In this document: positions 1 to 12,100 of the stretch, one piece after another | Position numbering within the stretch: the stretch's first letter is position 1 | Layout: every line of letters starts with the position of its first letter | DNA from: Lytechinus variegatus | Taxonomy: Eukaryota > Echinodermata > Echinoidea > Temnopleuroida > Toxopneustidae | Length of the DNA stretch: 64,000 bases | NCBI RefSeq assembly: GCF_018143015.1 | Contig: NC_054743.1 | Location: 34,187,934-34,251,933 of the forward strand | Direction of reading: 5' to 3' | Translations under genes and position numbers: made by a program | Notes under the pieces: generated by a model | Databases searched by the model: none | The model's input: only the letters and a program-made list of their open reading frames with translations | Told to the model about the DNA's origin: nothing

Positions 1-46
<46 letters not shown>

Positions 47-93
47 TAGGAGTAGGAGTAGTAGTAGTAGTGGTAGTAGTAGTAGTAATAGTA
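1..93. repeat. (AGT)n microsatellite
   Basis: Near-perfect AGT array running into the window edge, with minor interruptions after position 45. Confidence 0.95.
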
Positions 94-244
94 GCTTATT
101 TTCAAAAATTTTCAAACTTTAATACTAAATGTTACCAGGGGGTGAAACCACTTATCCAAGGTCATTCGTTTCAAAAATACTTTTTTTCTACAAGCTTAGG
201 CGGCGATTTGCGGTTTAGCTGCAATTTGCGGTTTAGGGCCTTAA

Positions 245-436
245 CAGGCGGAAGCGGGGGGACAGGGGGGACGTGTCCCCCCCTAAATTTGAGGAGGGGG
301 GGCAGTCCCCCCCCTAAATTTGTTGTTGATGACCTTTTTTTTTCTTTTTTTTTTGCTTGTCAATTTATTTTCCTACGTCCCCCCTAAAATTTTTTGGGTT
401 GTCCCCTCCTAAAATTTTTGGCTTCCGCCGCCAATG
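245..436 (-). mobile_element. hAT-like MITE, GGCGGAAGC family, copy A
   Basis: Ends CAGGCGGAAGC and GCTTCCGCCGCCAATG are inverted. The inside carries G/C runs and AAATTTTAGG-type words shared with the copy at 7958-8136. No target duplication is obvious here; copy B supports an 8 bp duplication. Confidence 0.7.
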
Positions 437-1955
437 ACAATGGTCATCCCCCACCGGCACTTTGTCCGCGGCCCCTGCGCCTAGCTCGACTCTGTACAGC
501 AAGATTTAAATAATAAAAAAAGATAAATAGTTTTGATATGTTGGAAGGGTAAATAAAATTATTGAGTGAGAAATTAAAAACTTCATCGAGAAGATAGACA
601 AGTCATTTTAGTAACCATAAGTGGATAAACAGAATGAAAGAACAATATCCCCATGCCCTTGGCTAGGGGGTTCTGGTCGGGGATTGTCTGAGGAACACCC
701 CCCCCCCCCCACCCCCTTTGCCAATAGCGAGAGGAAAGAAAAAAAGGAAAGATAGGAGGAAATGTAGAAAAAATAGGATTAGGGGAAAAGGTGAAAAAAT
801 CACGCACAGTTCGCCTCAGTGGGCAGTGGACCGGGGCAGTGGATGAGAAAAAAGTCTGTTCTAGATTTCTATTTATTCATTCTCCGAAATTCACAGTAAA
901 AATCATAAATGTACTTACAGGAAAAGCAAGATATAAAATAATAACAAAAAAAAACATATAAGAAAACTTTGTAGGCCTATGGTTGTATAATGATGATAAC
1001 TTTCAGCTCGTGCTACACGCTTGCATAATTTGCAAGAATAGTGAATAAATAGTCCTTGGAATGTCTCCATAACTCTTCAGGTCAGCCTGAGAAAAACATC
1101 AAATATTTTCAGCGCTTTGCATAATTGTTTAGTCAGATTAACTGCTTAGGCCTACAAAATTAGCAACATATGATCTACATGTAGAACGTACGGCGAGTGC
1201 TAACATGTTTCCTTTCGGGGTAGAGTATCAAAACTCGTTTGTCATGCTCGCATAGATTTTTATTGAAATAGGGCCTGCCATACAGCTCTTATAAAAATGC
1301 TCAAAATTATTATTTAGCATAGATTGGATATGACAAGAATTTTTAACTCTCGCTTCGCGTTTACGTTCTTCATTCCGCCAAATACAAATGTTCCATGATG
1401 ACGAATCAGAGTGCATGTGAATAATGTCCGCATGCAGTTATACTCGATCAATCCTAAACAAGTCAGCCGTAATTTACAATAATTGTTGATTTCAAATGCC
1501 CTTTATAAAAACGTACTTCAGGTCAGTCCACCCAAAAAAATGTTGATTAGAATTAATAGAGAAAAATCAAACATGCAAAATGCTAAAATTTTCATCAAAC
1601 TCGGATATAAAATATAACTGTGACATAAACTTCTTATTTTATATTTGTTAAATTTTTAGTGTGATATGCTTAATACAGGTTTTTCTTTTTTTATCAACTT
1701 CCTTTAAACTGCCCACTTTTCAGATTATATAATATTTCTACATAGGCCTATCCCCGACCCCCCCAAAAAAAAAAAATCAGCTAGCGCTTCGCATTTACTG
1801 ATAGAACAGAATTGTATTCTTGTGACTAGGTTGAAAGGCATCTGTCAGCATATGTGAATACTATATATTATTCATTTGTTATGAAAGTGTAAAGACTATC
1901 CTAATTACATTGAAATAGATTTATTATTGAGGAGTGCTATATATATACATATATA
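437..1955. other. Intergenic, no gene seen
   Basis: AT-rich DNA without a convincing coding region. Contains a C run near 699 and isolated degenerate GCTCGCGCTTCGC-type words (about 1003, 1344, 1783) resembling the repeat at 2180-3895. Confidence 0.6.
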
Positions 1956-4090
1956 CATAGGCGGATCCAGGGGGGGCCCGAGGGACCCGGGCCCCCCCCC
2001 CCCCTATTGGCGGAGCAAAAAAAAGGAAAAAAGGGGGAAAAGAAAGGAAAAAAGAAAAAGGGAAAAGAGAGGGGAAAAGAAGGAAGGCAAGCATAAGAGG
2101 AGGAAGATGAGTGAATAAAATAAGATAAGGGGAAGACTTGGAAAATATATTTTTTTAATCTTTCATTTTGGGATATAAAGTTTTCGCTCGCGCTTTGCGC
2201 TCGCATTGCCTTTTTGGTGATATCTTGCTCAATATGGACCTTAAAATATCAAATTCTGAAGTCAATATACAAAACATATTTCAGCTGGGAAATTGAACTT
2301 TCATTATTTTGTTTTATTTACAAATTGATTTTTTTTAATGTACAAATTTCTGTTTTATGGTCTGAACATTAACAATTTCCGCTTGCTCTGTGCGCTCGCA
2401 AAATTTGATTTGTCAGGTATTTTCCTGTATTCCATGAAGTTCTCAAAATACCCCTATTTAGGTCAGATTGTCAAAACGTATCAGCTAGCGCTGCACGCTT
2501 GTATTTTGATTAGTGAGTTATGTATATCTCAATATAAATTCTAAAACAAACTACTTAAAATCACCATTTGATGACAATTAGTCATAAATTTCTGCTCGCG
2601 ATTTTGCGCTCGCATTGATAGATATTAAACTCATGCATCTTATGCATAATTACAAAAGTGCTTTACATGTCCAGTTTTCAGGCCATAACATTAATAGATT
2701 TCGCGCTCTCATACTTATAGGAAGAGAAATAGGAAGAAAGTCATCATTTTCTTATGATGACATAATGTCCTTATAGAATCTCCCGGTCCTATGTCAAAAC
2801 TCAAAGTAACAATAATGAAAAATATCAGCTCTGTTTTAACTGTGATTCTTTTTCACCTCACAATTTTTCCACAAAGTGCTTGCAATACAGAGAGTGACCC
2901 CTTTTCAGATCTGAATATCTTATATTTTTTTAGCTCGCGCTTTGCCCTTGCTTTATTGATTTTCATGGTAAAAAATGGTATTTAGAATACCCAAATTCTA
3001 GGTCGATATCTGAAACAAACGTTCATTCAGATACACAGCTTGTTCTCCATTTAAATAATTATCCACTTTCAGATAACAATATAAAAAAATTGTCTGGTCG
3101 CGCCTTGTGCTCTCATTATTAATGTATGAAAATTTCCAATAGCTTAACCTTTTCATGATTTACAAAACATGAATAGAGTGTCCAGAATTTTTCCGCTCGC
3201 GCTTCGCGCTCGCATCAATACTGTTCAGTTTTTGTCTTATTCTTTCCACGATTACAAAAAGTGCTTGAAATTTCCATTATTCAGGTAGAAATGTCAAAAA
3301 TTTTCAGCTCGCGCTTCGCGCTCGCAATATTTGAATGTTTAAATATATAACGTCTTCATGGCTAAGTTCAAGCAGTCCATAACAGATACGTTTTCGATCA
3401 GCTCAAAACGTATATAAAACTTTTCCGCTCGCGCTCTGCGCTCGCATTATTAATGTAAGGAAGATCCCCACTTCCTCATCCTTTTCATGATTTGCAAAAC
3501 TTGAATAGAGTGTCTCGTTCAGTAGGTCTAAATCTCGAAATTTTTTGCTCACGCTTCGCGCTCGCACCAATCGTTTAGTTATAAATATGCATTCTGTTAA
3601 GTTACAAAAATTGCTTAGAATTTCCATTCCTTAGATAAAATGTCAAAAATTTCAGCTCGCGCTTCGCGCTCGCATTATTTGATATTTTCAAAATATGTAA
3701 CGTCTTCATGGCTAACTGCAAGCAAGCCCATTAACAGTACCTTTTCCATCAGTTCATTTCTGCTCGCGCTTCACGTTCGTAATAATTATTCACTTGCATA
3801 CACATCTTTTTTCAGGACTGGCAGAATGTTCAAAACTTTTAGAAAAAAGTACATAAGATTCCAAAAAAAAAAGCTCGCGCTTCGCGCTCGCATTATATAA
3901 ATAAGGATTATGGTATTATATATTTATGTTTATTCATAAGAATAAAGCTAAGAAGTGACTAATAGGACTACCCATTTAAAGAAACCAATAATCCCGGCAA
4001 ATATCATATTCGAGTGGCCGATCGGGGAAAATATGGCTGAAAAAAATTCCGGGCCCCCCCCCCTATTGGCGAAGGCTGGATCCGCCCCTG
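1956..4090. mobile_element. TIR-flanked non-autonomous element (hAT-like ends), about 2.1 kb
   Basis: Left end CATAGGCGGATCCAG; right end, inverted, CAGGGGCGGATCCAG, each next to a long G/C run and a CCTATTGGCG word. The flanks are TA-rich and agree at 7 of 8 positions, consistent with an 8 bp target duplication but weak in such sequence. No transposase; the interior is a tandem repeat. Confidence 0.65.
2180..3895. repeat. Tandem ~113 bp repeat with GCTCGCGCTTCGCGCTCGC core
   Basis: The core recurs with variants near 2184, 2381, 2592, 2933, 3098, 3192, 3306, 3426, 3547, 3653, 3763 and 3872; later spacings are 106-121 bp. Units 3306 and 3653 share AACGTCTTCATGGCTAA after the core, and 3098 and 3426 share CCTTTTCATGATTT, so every third unit matches best (period 328-347 bp). 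Confidence 0.85.
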
Positions 4091-4124
<34 letters not shown>

Positions 4125-4893
4125 GTAGGCCCTAAGTCAGAATCGTAATATTCAATTAATGAATACCGAAAATCGCCGGCCGAAGTCTATACATAGTTTA
4201 GCGAAAATTGGGCCTAACCATGGTGGTGGGCTACAACTATCGGGAAGTAATAGAGAAATTTAAAAAAAAATCACAAGCTTCTTCTTCTTCTTAGATTGGT
4301 TTGAGTGGCAATTAGTCATATTTGACTATTGTCGCCATTTACTCTATTAATAAAAAATCTCACTTCTCACATAATAAAATTATTACCAATACATATGTGA
4401 AATATTTTTCATGTGCATCCTTCTAATATGAAAAAGGGATAATTATGATATAGTTTGCCGTAACTGGCGTAACTCTAATCAAAATGGCATATAAACAAAT
4501 CTTCACCAAAAACAAACCGCTAGCTTCAGCTCAGTTCCAACTAGTTGCGCTTGCCCTGTCCTTTCAAGATGCAATCATACCGGTCAGCACGGTACATTGT
4601 GCCGATTTTTCGGACGTAAATGCCTAGGTCACCCATGCATAGACGAGGGGGCGCTAGTGTACCTGTGCTTACAGATGGGTTAAACATTAAAATAATTTGT
4701 TTCTTTTTTAAAAAAACAACATCAACAAGGCGGAAACACTTGTGGGCTTTGTAAGTTATATGTGCAGAACATATTGTACATATTATATCATACATTATTA
4801 TGCATATATATATTTTTTTCTTTTCACATTAGACTTGTACAATCATATCCTTTCATATTTCTTAATAAACAATACAATATAAAAAATAGTACA
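4091..4893. other. Intergenic with retrotransposon 3' tail
   Basis: TA microsatellite at 4089-4124, then unique-looking AT-rich sequence. The part next to 4894 is the probable 3' UTR of the minus-strand retrotransposon fragment, ending near an A-rich stretch (T-rich on +) at about 4808-4822. Confidence 0.5.
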
Positions 4894-5796
4894 TCACTCC
4901 TTACTGAAACGTTTCGTTCTTGAAACGAAACGTAAAAGTGCTTTCTGTATCCCTGGATCATCTTTTTTTAAATACTCCATTATTTGTCCAGGCTGTGATT
5001 CATTCAAATCTACAAGGAGCATTGATCTTTCAATTATATATTTTGGACAATGTAAAAGATAATGTCTGACAGTTTCTACCTCACGACATGTATCACAAAA
5101 CCCTGTTTGATGGATCCCTAATCTATGTAGATCTTGGTTAAGACCAGCGACTCCAAAACGGAGACGATGGAGCACAGTTTCCTGTCTCCCTAGATTACAT
5201 TTATATGTGGGTAACACTGATGGTTGCAACTCTTTCAGTGCTGAGTTAGTTTTATTCCATCTTTCTTGCCAAACTATCTTACAACTTTTTGAAATAAGTT
5301 GCATAATCTCTGATAATGTTATTTGATTATGAATTTCTATTTTGTTTGATAAAGCTTTTTTTGCGCAGGAGTCTGCTATTTCATTTCCTTTTATTCCACA
5401 GTGACCAGGGATCCACTCTAGGTATATATCTAAACCTTTATATTTGAGTCTTGTAGTAATAGTCAGAATTTCTGTGATAATAGGATCGTCTTTCCGATTC
5501 TGTAAAGATAAAAGTGCACTTAATGAATCACTGAAAATAACAACACCTGTATATATATCTAAATATTCTATCCATTCCAGTGCAAGAATAATCGCAATCA
5601 ATTCCGCCCTGTAGGAGGAGGTGAAATTAGATAACCTTTTGCCTTGGTGAAAAGAAAAATAAGGTACATAGAAAGCGGCTGAACTAATTCCCTTTTCAGG
5701 AGCTTTGGATCCATCAGTGTATATATGGAGTTGGTGTGACCATCGCTTACAGCTATGTTTTTCTGTGAGGGTATCCTTGAAAAAGTAAAAAAACAA
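4894..5796 (-). pseudogene. 5'-truncated non-LTR retrotransposon ORF2 with RNase H domain
   Basis: A 300-codon open frame with a full RNase H fold signature: Asp28 in IYTDGSK, Glu65 in SYRAELIAI, Asp90 in IFSDSLSAL, then WIPGHCGIKGNEIAD with His132 and Asp142. A C-terminal Cys/His cluster near residues 222-245 (GFCDTCREVETVRHYLLHC) is typical of the tail after RNase H in Jockey/I-type non-LTR elements. No reverse transcriptase lies upstream; within ~150 bp the sequence runs into a C run and a hAT-like end. Best read as a 5'-truncated insertion, though the RNase H frame is unbroken. The annotated ATG is probably just an in-frame Met. Exact family not assigned. Confidence 0.8.
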
Positions 5797-6112
5797 TAAA
5801 ATGTTGTGAGCTATACGTATAAGTCATCAGGTTTTCACAAAATTGACCTAGTTTAATGAGTTTAATAATCTTTGAGTTCATTTCCTCCCCCATCCCATTT
5901 TTTCCGGGAGCGCCCCCCCCCCCCCCCCCCCCAGATCCGCGCCTGTGCATGTGACGACGGAGTGCCGTAATGTATTTTGAATGCAATGCAAAAATTAAAA
6001 TAATGCCAGCAATATTTCGGCGATACCATACTTGATTAAATCGGATCTTAGGCTTAGCCTTAGGAATCTAGATCTGGATTTGGTCAAGAAAAATTACTTT
6101 ATCGATGTTACG
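5797..6112. other. RABL3 upstream region / 5' UTR
   Basis: Includes a C run at about 5916-5932 joined to AGATCCGCGCCTGTG, a hAT-like terminus. No clear core promoter motif; the RABL3 start lies 165 nt beyond that terminus. Confidence 0.4.
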
Positions 6113-6164
6113 ATGTCGTCAATTGATATCGAAAAGGTGAAAATCCTAGTCGTAGGGGATTCTG
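6113..6164 (+). CDS. RABL3: RABL3 coding exon 1
   Basis: Encodes residues 1-17 plus the first base of Gly18, ending inside the P-loop before a GTAAGT donor at 6165. The upstream ~150 bases show no clear TATA box. Confidence 0.95.
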
Positions 6165-9100
6165 GTAAGTTGATATGTTGAAATAAGTGGCATATTCGTT
6201 GTAAACCACGTAGAGCTTACTGCCAATTTTTGACGTTACGAAAGTGACAACACTGTCTACACTACAGTCCCGTGTGTAGATTTGGATGTGTGTGATTTAG
6301 AATACTGAATTGAATAGATATGAAAATTGAGACTTAAGATTAAGAAGACACAGCATCACAGATTTATCCTGTCAAATCCACGACTTGCAATGTTTTATAA
6401 ATAAGATTTTGGTCCCACACCTGTTAGAGTTTACCAGTCAGTCTCTCAAATAAATTTCAGTAAAAATGCAAACTTTTAGTTTTACATTTTCAGCACTCCT
6501 AGTACCAATGAGGTCCAAACATTAACATGTATGGACCTCATAGGCGACATTACCCAAAATTATGGGTTAGACAATTCAGTTCTGATTTCAAACCCAAGAC
6601 TTTGGTAAATGTACGCCTTAATACAAATTGGAGTTATGCGATATGACTTTCATTTGGTGGGAAGCCTTTAAATATTTCAAAAAATGAGTTGAAATTAAAA
6701 TGAATTACTATTAAACTTACATTTCAGGCCCTTTTTGTTGATTTTCGGTGAGCGTTCCACACAGCTGCGACGAGTGATCAACTCCGAAGTGATACGCGAA
6801 CTGGTCAGCTGATCGGTCAGGTGATCGGTAGATTATCTTTTTGTCAGACGTTCATAATTTATGTAAAGCGTATCAATCTTCAGTATCTTGATTCCAAAGT
6901 ATCAGTATTGCAGATAAATGTCATTATTGATTGGAATCAGTGGCGGATCGGGGGGGTGGGGGTGAGCATTTCTGCCCGATCCCCCTATTGAGATTTGTAG
7001 TAAATATTTTGGAATTAAATACGTTGTTCATACTAGTTATGCGACCCCTCCCTTATGATGATCACAGCATTATTTGTAATGGGGATATTTCGTTCATATT
7101 CTTGTCTCTTTCTCTTTTTAGCCTTTTTTTGCTTGTTAAAACCTTTTTTCCTTTTTTTTTGGGGGGGGGGGGGCTCGCCAAATTTTACGTGGGTCAAAAT
7201 TACCTTCATTTTTTTAGTGACAATCTTTTTTTCATTTGTCCAGTTCTACGCGAGACAAAATTACCTTCGATCATTATTATAGTTAAAAACTTTTTTTTAT
7301 TTATTTTTTTTTTTGGGGGGGAGGTTGCCAAATATCACGCGAACGTTTTTCAGCTTCTACTTTTTTATTCGACTTATAATCAAATATTAAATGGGGCTTA
7401 CCACAGTTTTTTTTAAAGTCAATTCATAAGAATATTCCTCCTCGGGATTTGAGCTTTCATGAAATATCAATTTTTTTCATGATTACCAAAAATACTTAAA
7501 ATTTTTTATCGGTGTATGCCTATAAAGCTTTAGCTCATGCGTTGCGCCTGCCATATTTTAATGCTGATCAACTTTATGCTTTTAATGAATTCCTAAAAAC
7601 AATAAATTCTCAGATCATCAATTTTGTCGCAATCGAATAATTCGATTGCGTCTCTCTATCAGTTTTGAATATTCATAAAAAATATCAGCTCGTGCTTTTT
7701 GCTCATAATATTTTGATTAGTAAATTCTTCTCTTATATAATCGAGTCGGATAGATAGATAGATAACTAGAGAGAGAGAGTTGGGGGGGTCCCTCAGCTAC
7801 TTGTCCTCGCTTATTTGTTATTATTTGTTATTATGCTCATGTTGTGAGAGCTTTGTGTTTTCACATTTTTTTCTTTTTCAACCTTTTTATTGTCTCGGAG
7901 CTTCCCTCTATTTCTTTACACTATATAATGTAGTCCTTTTTACCTCATTGTTTCAATCATTGGCGGCGGAAGCCCCAAATTTTAGGAGGGGACAACCTAA
8001 AAAATTTTGACAAGCAAAAAAAAAGGCTCTCAACCCAAACATTTTAGGGGGGGACGTAGGAAAATAAATTGACAAGCAAAAAAAAAAAGGTCAACAACAA
8101 ATTTAGGGGGGAACGTCCCCGCTTCCGCCGCCTATGGTTTCAATTCTTTTTTTGTTCTCATTTCAATGAAAACATCATTATTAAACTGACGTAGAAGACT
8201 TTATTACGAAATTTTGACATTGTTTTGTTTCATTTGTTTGGCTTTCTTTTTTTCTTCTCCTCATCTTCTTTTTCTTCTTACTTTTTCCCTTTCCTTATTT
8301 TCTCTTCAGTATTTCATTTTATGAGGTATCCGCCAATTTATACAACACCAAGCATATAGAGGCGGATAATCAGTGAGGGAGCATGACGGTGTGCCGCTCT
8401 AAAAAAAAGGAGGAATATTGGAAGAAAAAAAAAGAAGGGATGGGGAAAAAATAAAGAAAAAAAAAAGATGATGATGGCAATGATGATGATGAAAATTATC
8501 TTGGTGATGATGATGGTTGTGGTGACGGTTGTGGTGATGATGATGGTGATGCTAATGATAGTGGTGATGATGATGATGACGAGATGTAATTTTGTTATTT
8601 TGTCTTTGAAAAAATTAAGTAGTGCAAAGTTGAATTCATTTAAAGTTTATTATGAAAATAGCAGAAAAAAAATTGGTATGCGTTCGAGGAAAATCCATCC
8701 CCCACCAATCTTTTTCAAAGGTAAGATTTTTTTTTTGCCCGGGGGGGGGCCACTTCCATTCACGAGTGGATACCATGCGCGACCATGGGGTCTCGAAAAG
8801 CACCCTAAACACGTAATTTCCATATTCTGAAAATGCACCCCTTAACAAGTATTGGCGTGTGAAACCCTACCCTTAACAAGTATTGGAAACAAAACGATAC
8901 TCTTGGCAAATATTCCCTGAAATGAACCCCTAAACAAGTACAGGAATGTTTTATTGTTACGGGTCCTTCGGTCGTCGGCTTTACCTTATTTGGTTTAGTA
9001 CGACCCCACCTTCTACACCTCGCGCAAATCGGACTCTAAACACGAAGTGTTGGAGCAAAAAGGACATCCTTTATAAAACATTTTGATTTTGTTTTATCAT

Positions 9101-12100
9101 CCCCGCAAATTAGACCCTAAACACGACGGTTTTCCTAGCGAATTAATAGATACCCTTTTTTCGTTATTTTTGTGTTTTTGACACCCTTATCACGTTACGT
9201 AGGTAACGTGCCCTATCGTGAAAAGGACATCCTTTTTACGTGTTTTTTTGGTCGCGCATGGTATCCACTCGTCAATGTAAGTGGCCCCCCCCCCCCGGGT
9301 TTTTTTGTGACGGCGTAGGCCTTTGCAAGCAGCTATTATTATGGTAAAAAAGTAAATGAAATGTCAAGAAATACATGATAATGATTTTTATGGTACATTT
9401 AGTATATCAATTCATACTTGTTATCAAAAAGAAAAAAGTGGGTCGTTACGGACCATTAAAAATGGGAAATTTGGGCATTTTATATTTAGGATAGAACAAC
9501 TGCTCGTTATAGACGTCACAATAAATCAAGCATTCTAAATTCTATCAACTCCATTTTTTGTCAAATAACACCTTCATCGATATTTTGAAATGATTTTTCT
9601 CATATTTTCATCATCTTTTTATCAGGGTGAAATTCCCCTTTAATTTACAAAACAGATTCGCAAACAATATCAAGAGTAGTGGGAGGCAAGGGTGGAAATC
9701 TAAGGTAGGGGACCAGGGGCTGGAAAACAGGCAAAAAAAACAAAAACAAACTAACAAAAAGGAAGGTTTATCACCCCCAAAAGAAGGTCGTCTCGTCCAA
9801 AATACATGTTTTACTTCGATTTAAATGATGTAGGCCTATTTCTTACCATCATATATAAACAAAAATAGTAGGGGGACATTTGATAATGTGCCCCTACTAT
9901 TTTGGGTTAGGGGGAAGTGTCCCCCTGGGATTTGCGCCCATGTGGGTGGGGGGTGTTGCACCTCCTTTCGGAATCATTATGGAACAGTGTGAATAGTCGC
10001 TGTGATTTCGATCTCATACCTATAAAAAAAATAGAACAGAAGAACGCCTTGACCACAGGCCAAAATGCCTAACAATTTTTCCGCGGCATTAGCGACTCTC
10101 GTAAGGGGCGCTCCATTTATAAATAAAGTTGCATGTGTAGCTGTCTATGGCGACAGAATTTATAGCAGAATTGAAGCCAGAAGCGTGGGAATTTTCAAGA
10201 AAATTCAAGAAAAGAACCGGTGAGTACCGATTTAACAGTACTAATCTAATTAGTTACATGTATTGAATTATAAGAATATTCAATTTTTCGTGAAACAAAG
10301 CTTAGTTCTAAGCTAGGGCGGCCCAAATGCGCGTGAGTGGAGTCCCAGTTTCTTAACACGGGTAAGTATTGCGTTGTCGCCTAGAGTGATTTTCAGTAGA
10401 GGCGCTGGTCCAAAAATTGGGATTGTCCCAGAAAACAAGGATATCCTCATAAACCAAGACAAATCATGTCTTGATAAATTGAGACTGTCTTTGTTTATGG
10501 GGACGTTTTTTTTCACTTCCCCCTACGGCTACGGGACAAAGACAGCAATTACGAATATTGAGAGTGCTAAAAATAGATTCAGTGACCTCAATTCCACCCA
10601 CTCTAGGCGACACCGCAATACTTACCCGTGTTAAGAAACTGGGACTCCACTCACGCGCATTTGGGCAGCCCTAGCTTAGAACTAAGCTTTCTTTCCGTAA
10701 AAAATCTTTATTCTTATGATTCAATAAACGTTAATGAATGTATAATTACTCTTAAATCGGTACTCACCGGTTCTTTTCTTGAATTTTCTTCCAAATTCCC
10801 ACGCTTCTGGCAACAATTCTGCCTACGATTCTGTCGCCATAGACAGCTGTTCATGCAACTCTATTTATAAATGGAGCGCCCCTTACGAGAGTTGTTAATG
10901 CCGCGGAGAAATCGTTAGGCATTTTGGCCTGTGATCAAGGCTTAGCTGTTCTATTTTTTTTTCATATGTGTGAGATCGAAATCACAGAGAGTAAACACTC
11001 TTCCATATGGAAGAGTGTATACTCGCTGTGATATGATCCCGATAGGGAGGCGCAACACCCCCACCCACATGGGCGCAAATCCCAGGGCCGTGGGACATGT
11101 ACCCCTCACCCAAAATAGTAGGGGGCACATTATGAAATATCCCCCTACTATTTTTGGTCATTTCATTCAAAATAGAAATAAAACATTTGGAAGAGACGAT
11201 CTTTTGGGATGCCCCCCTTTTTTTGCTTGTTTGCTTGTCAAATTTCTTTTGGTTAAGATGACCTTCTTTAGGGGGTGATAAACCTTCTTTTTTTTGTTTG
11301 TTTGTCAAATTTTCCAGCCCCTGGTCCCCCTACCTTTGGGGAGAGATTTCCGCCCTTGCAAGTAGACATACTCTTGATATTGTTTGCGAATCTGCACGGG
11401 CGTCGGAGGCTGGGGGATGAGGAAAAGCGGTGAGACGAGAACAAAAATAGAAGCGGAAAAGAGGACAGAAAAAAGTGAAAGAAAGAAAAATTAATGGAAA
11501 ATAAAAGGGAAGAGAAAATAGGGAGAAATGTGATGGGTAAAAAAAATTGGGGAAAGAAGACAGAAAAAAGTGAACGAAAGAAAAATTAATGGAAAATAAA
11601 AGGGAGGAGAAAATAGGGAGAAATGTGATGGGTTACGTCGAGATTTATGTGCCCGTGCAAAAAGAAATGAGCAGAGGTTGAGATGTTGTCCGTTTGGGCA
11701 AATGCCTCTCTGTTTCTCGGACTGGCGCCCGTGTTGCAAAAAGTGTTACCGTAAGCTGATGGAATCACTGCTTCATACCGACAGTGACAGGATTTAGCGG
11801 TTGTAGGTATAAATCGCGCTCTAACACTCTAAAACTGTGTTCTTTATCAAAAAGCTGTCCTTCATATTCATTTTCGCAAAAGAATATAAAGTTAATTTAA
11901 ATCATTGTCTGTAGTTATCCTGTTTATGTTTAAAATACTTAGAAATTGGGTTAGGTTATAAGGTTACCAAATTATCAGGGCAGAAAATATATATTTTTTT
12001 TTTATTTTGCGCGTCGAGCTGGCATTATTTGATCTGTGAGATTATGTTTTTGATGACATTCATTGTGTTCACAGCAATAATTATTAAACATTGCGCACGC

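Noticed and set aside
2180..3895. CRISPR-like array of regularly spaced palindromic cores
   Set aside because: Spacers are themselves homologous (a tandem repeat with higher-order period), in animal nuclear DNA with no cas-like genes.
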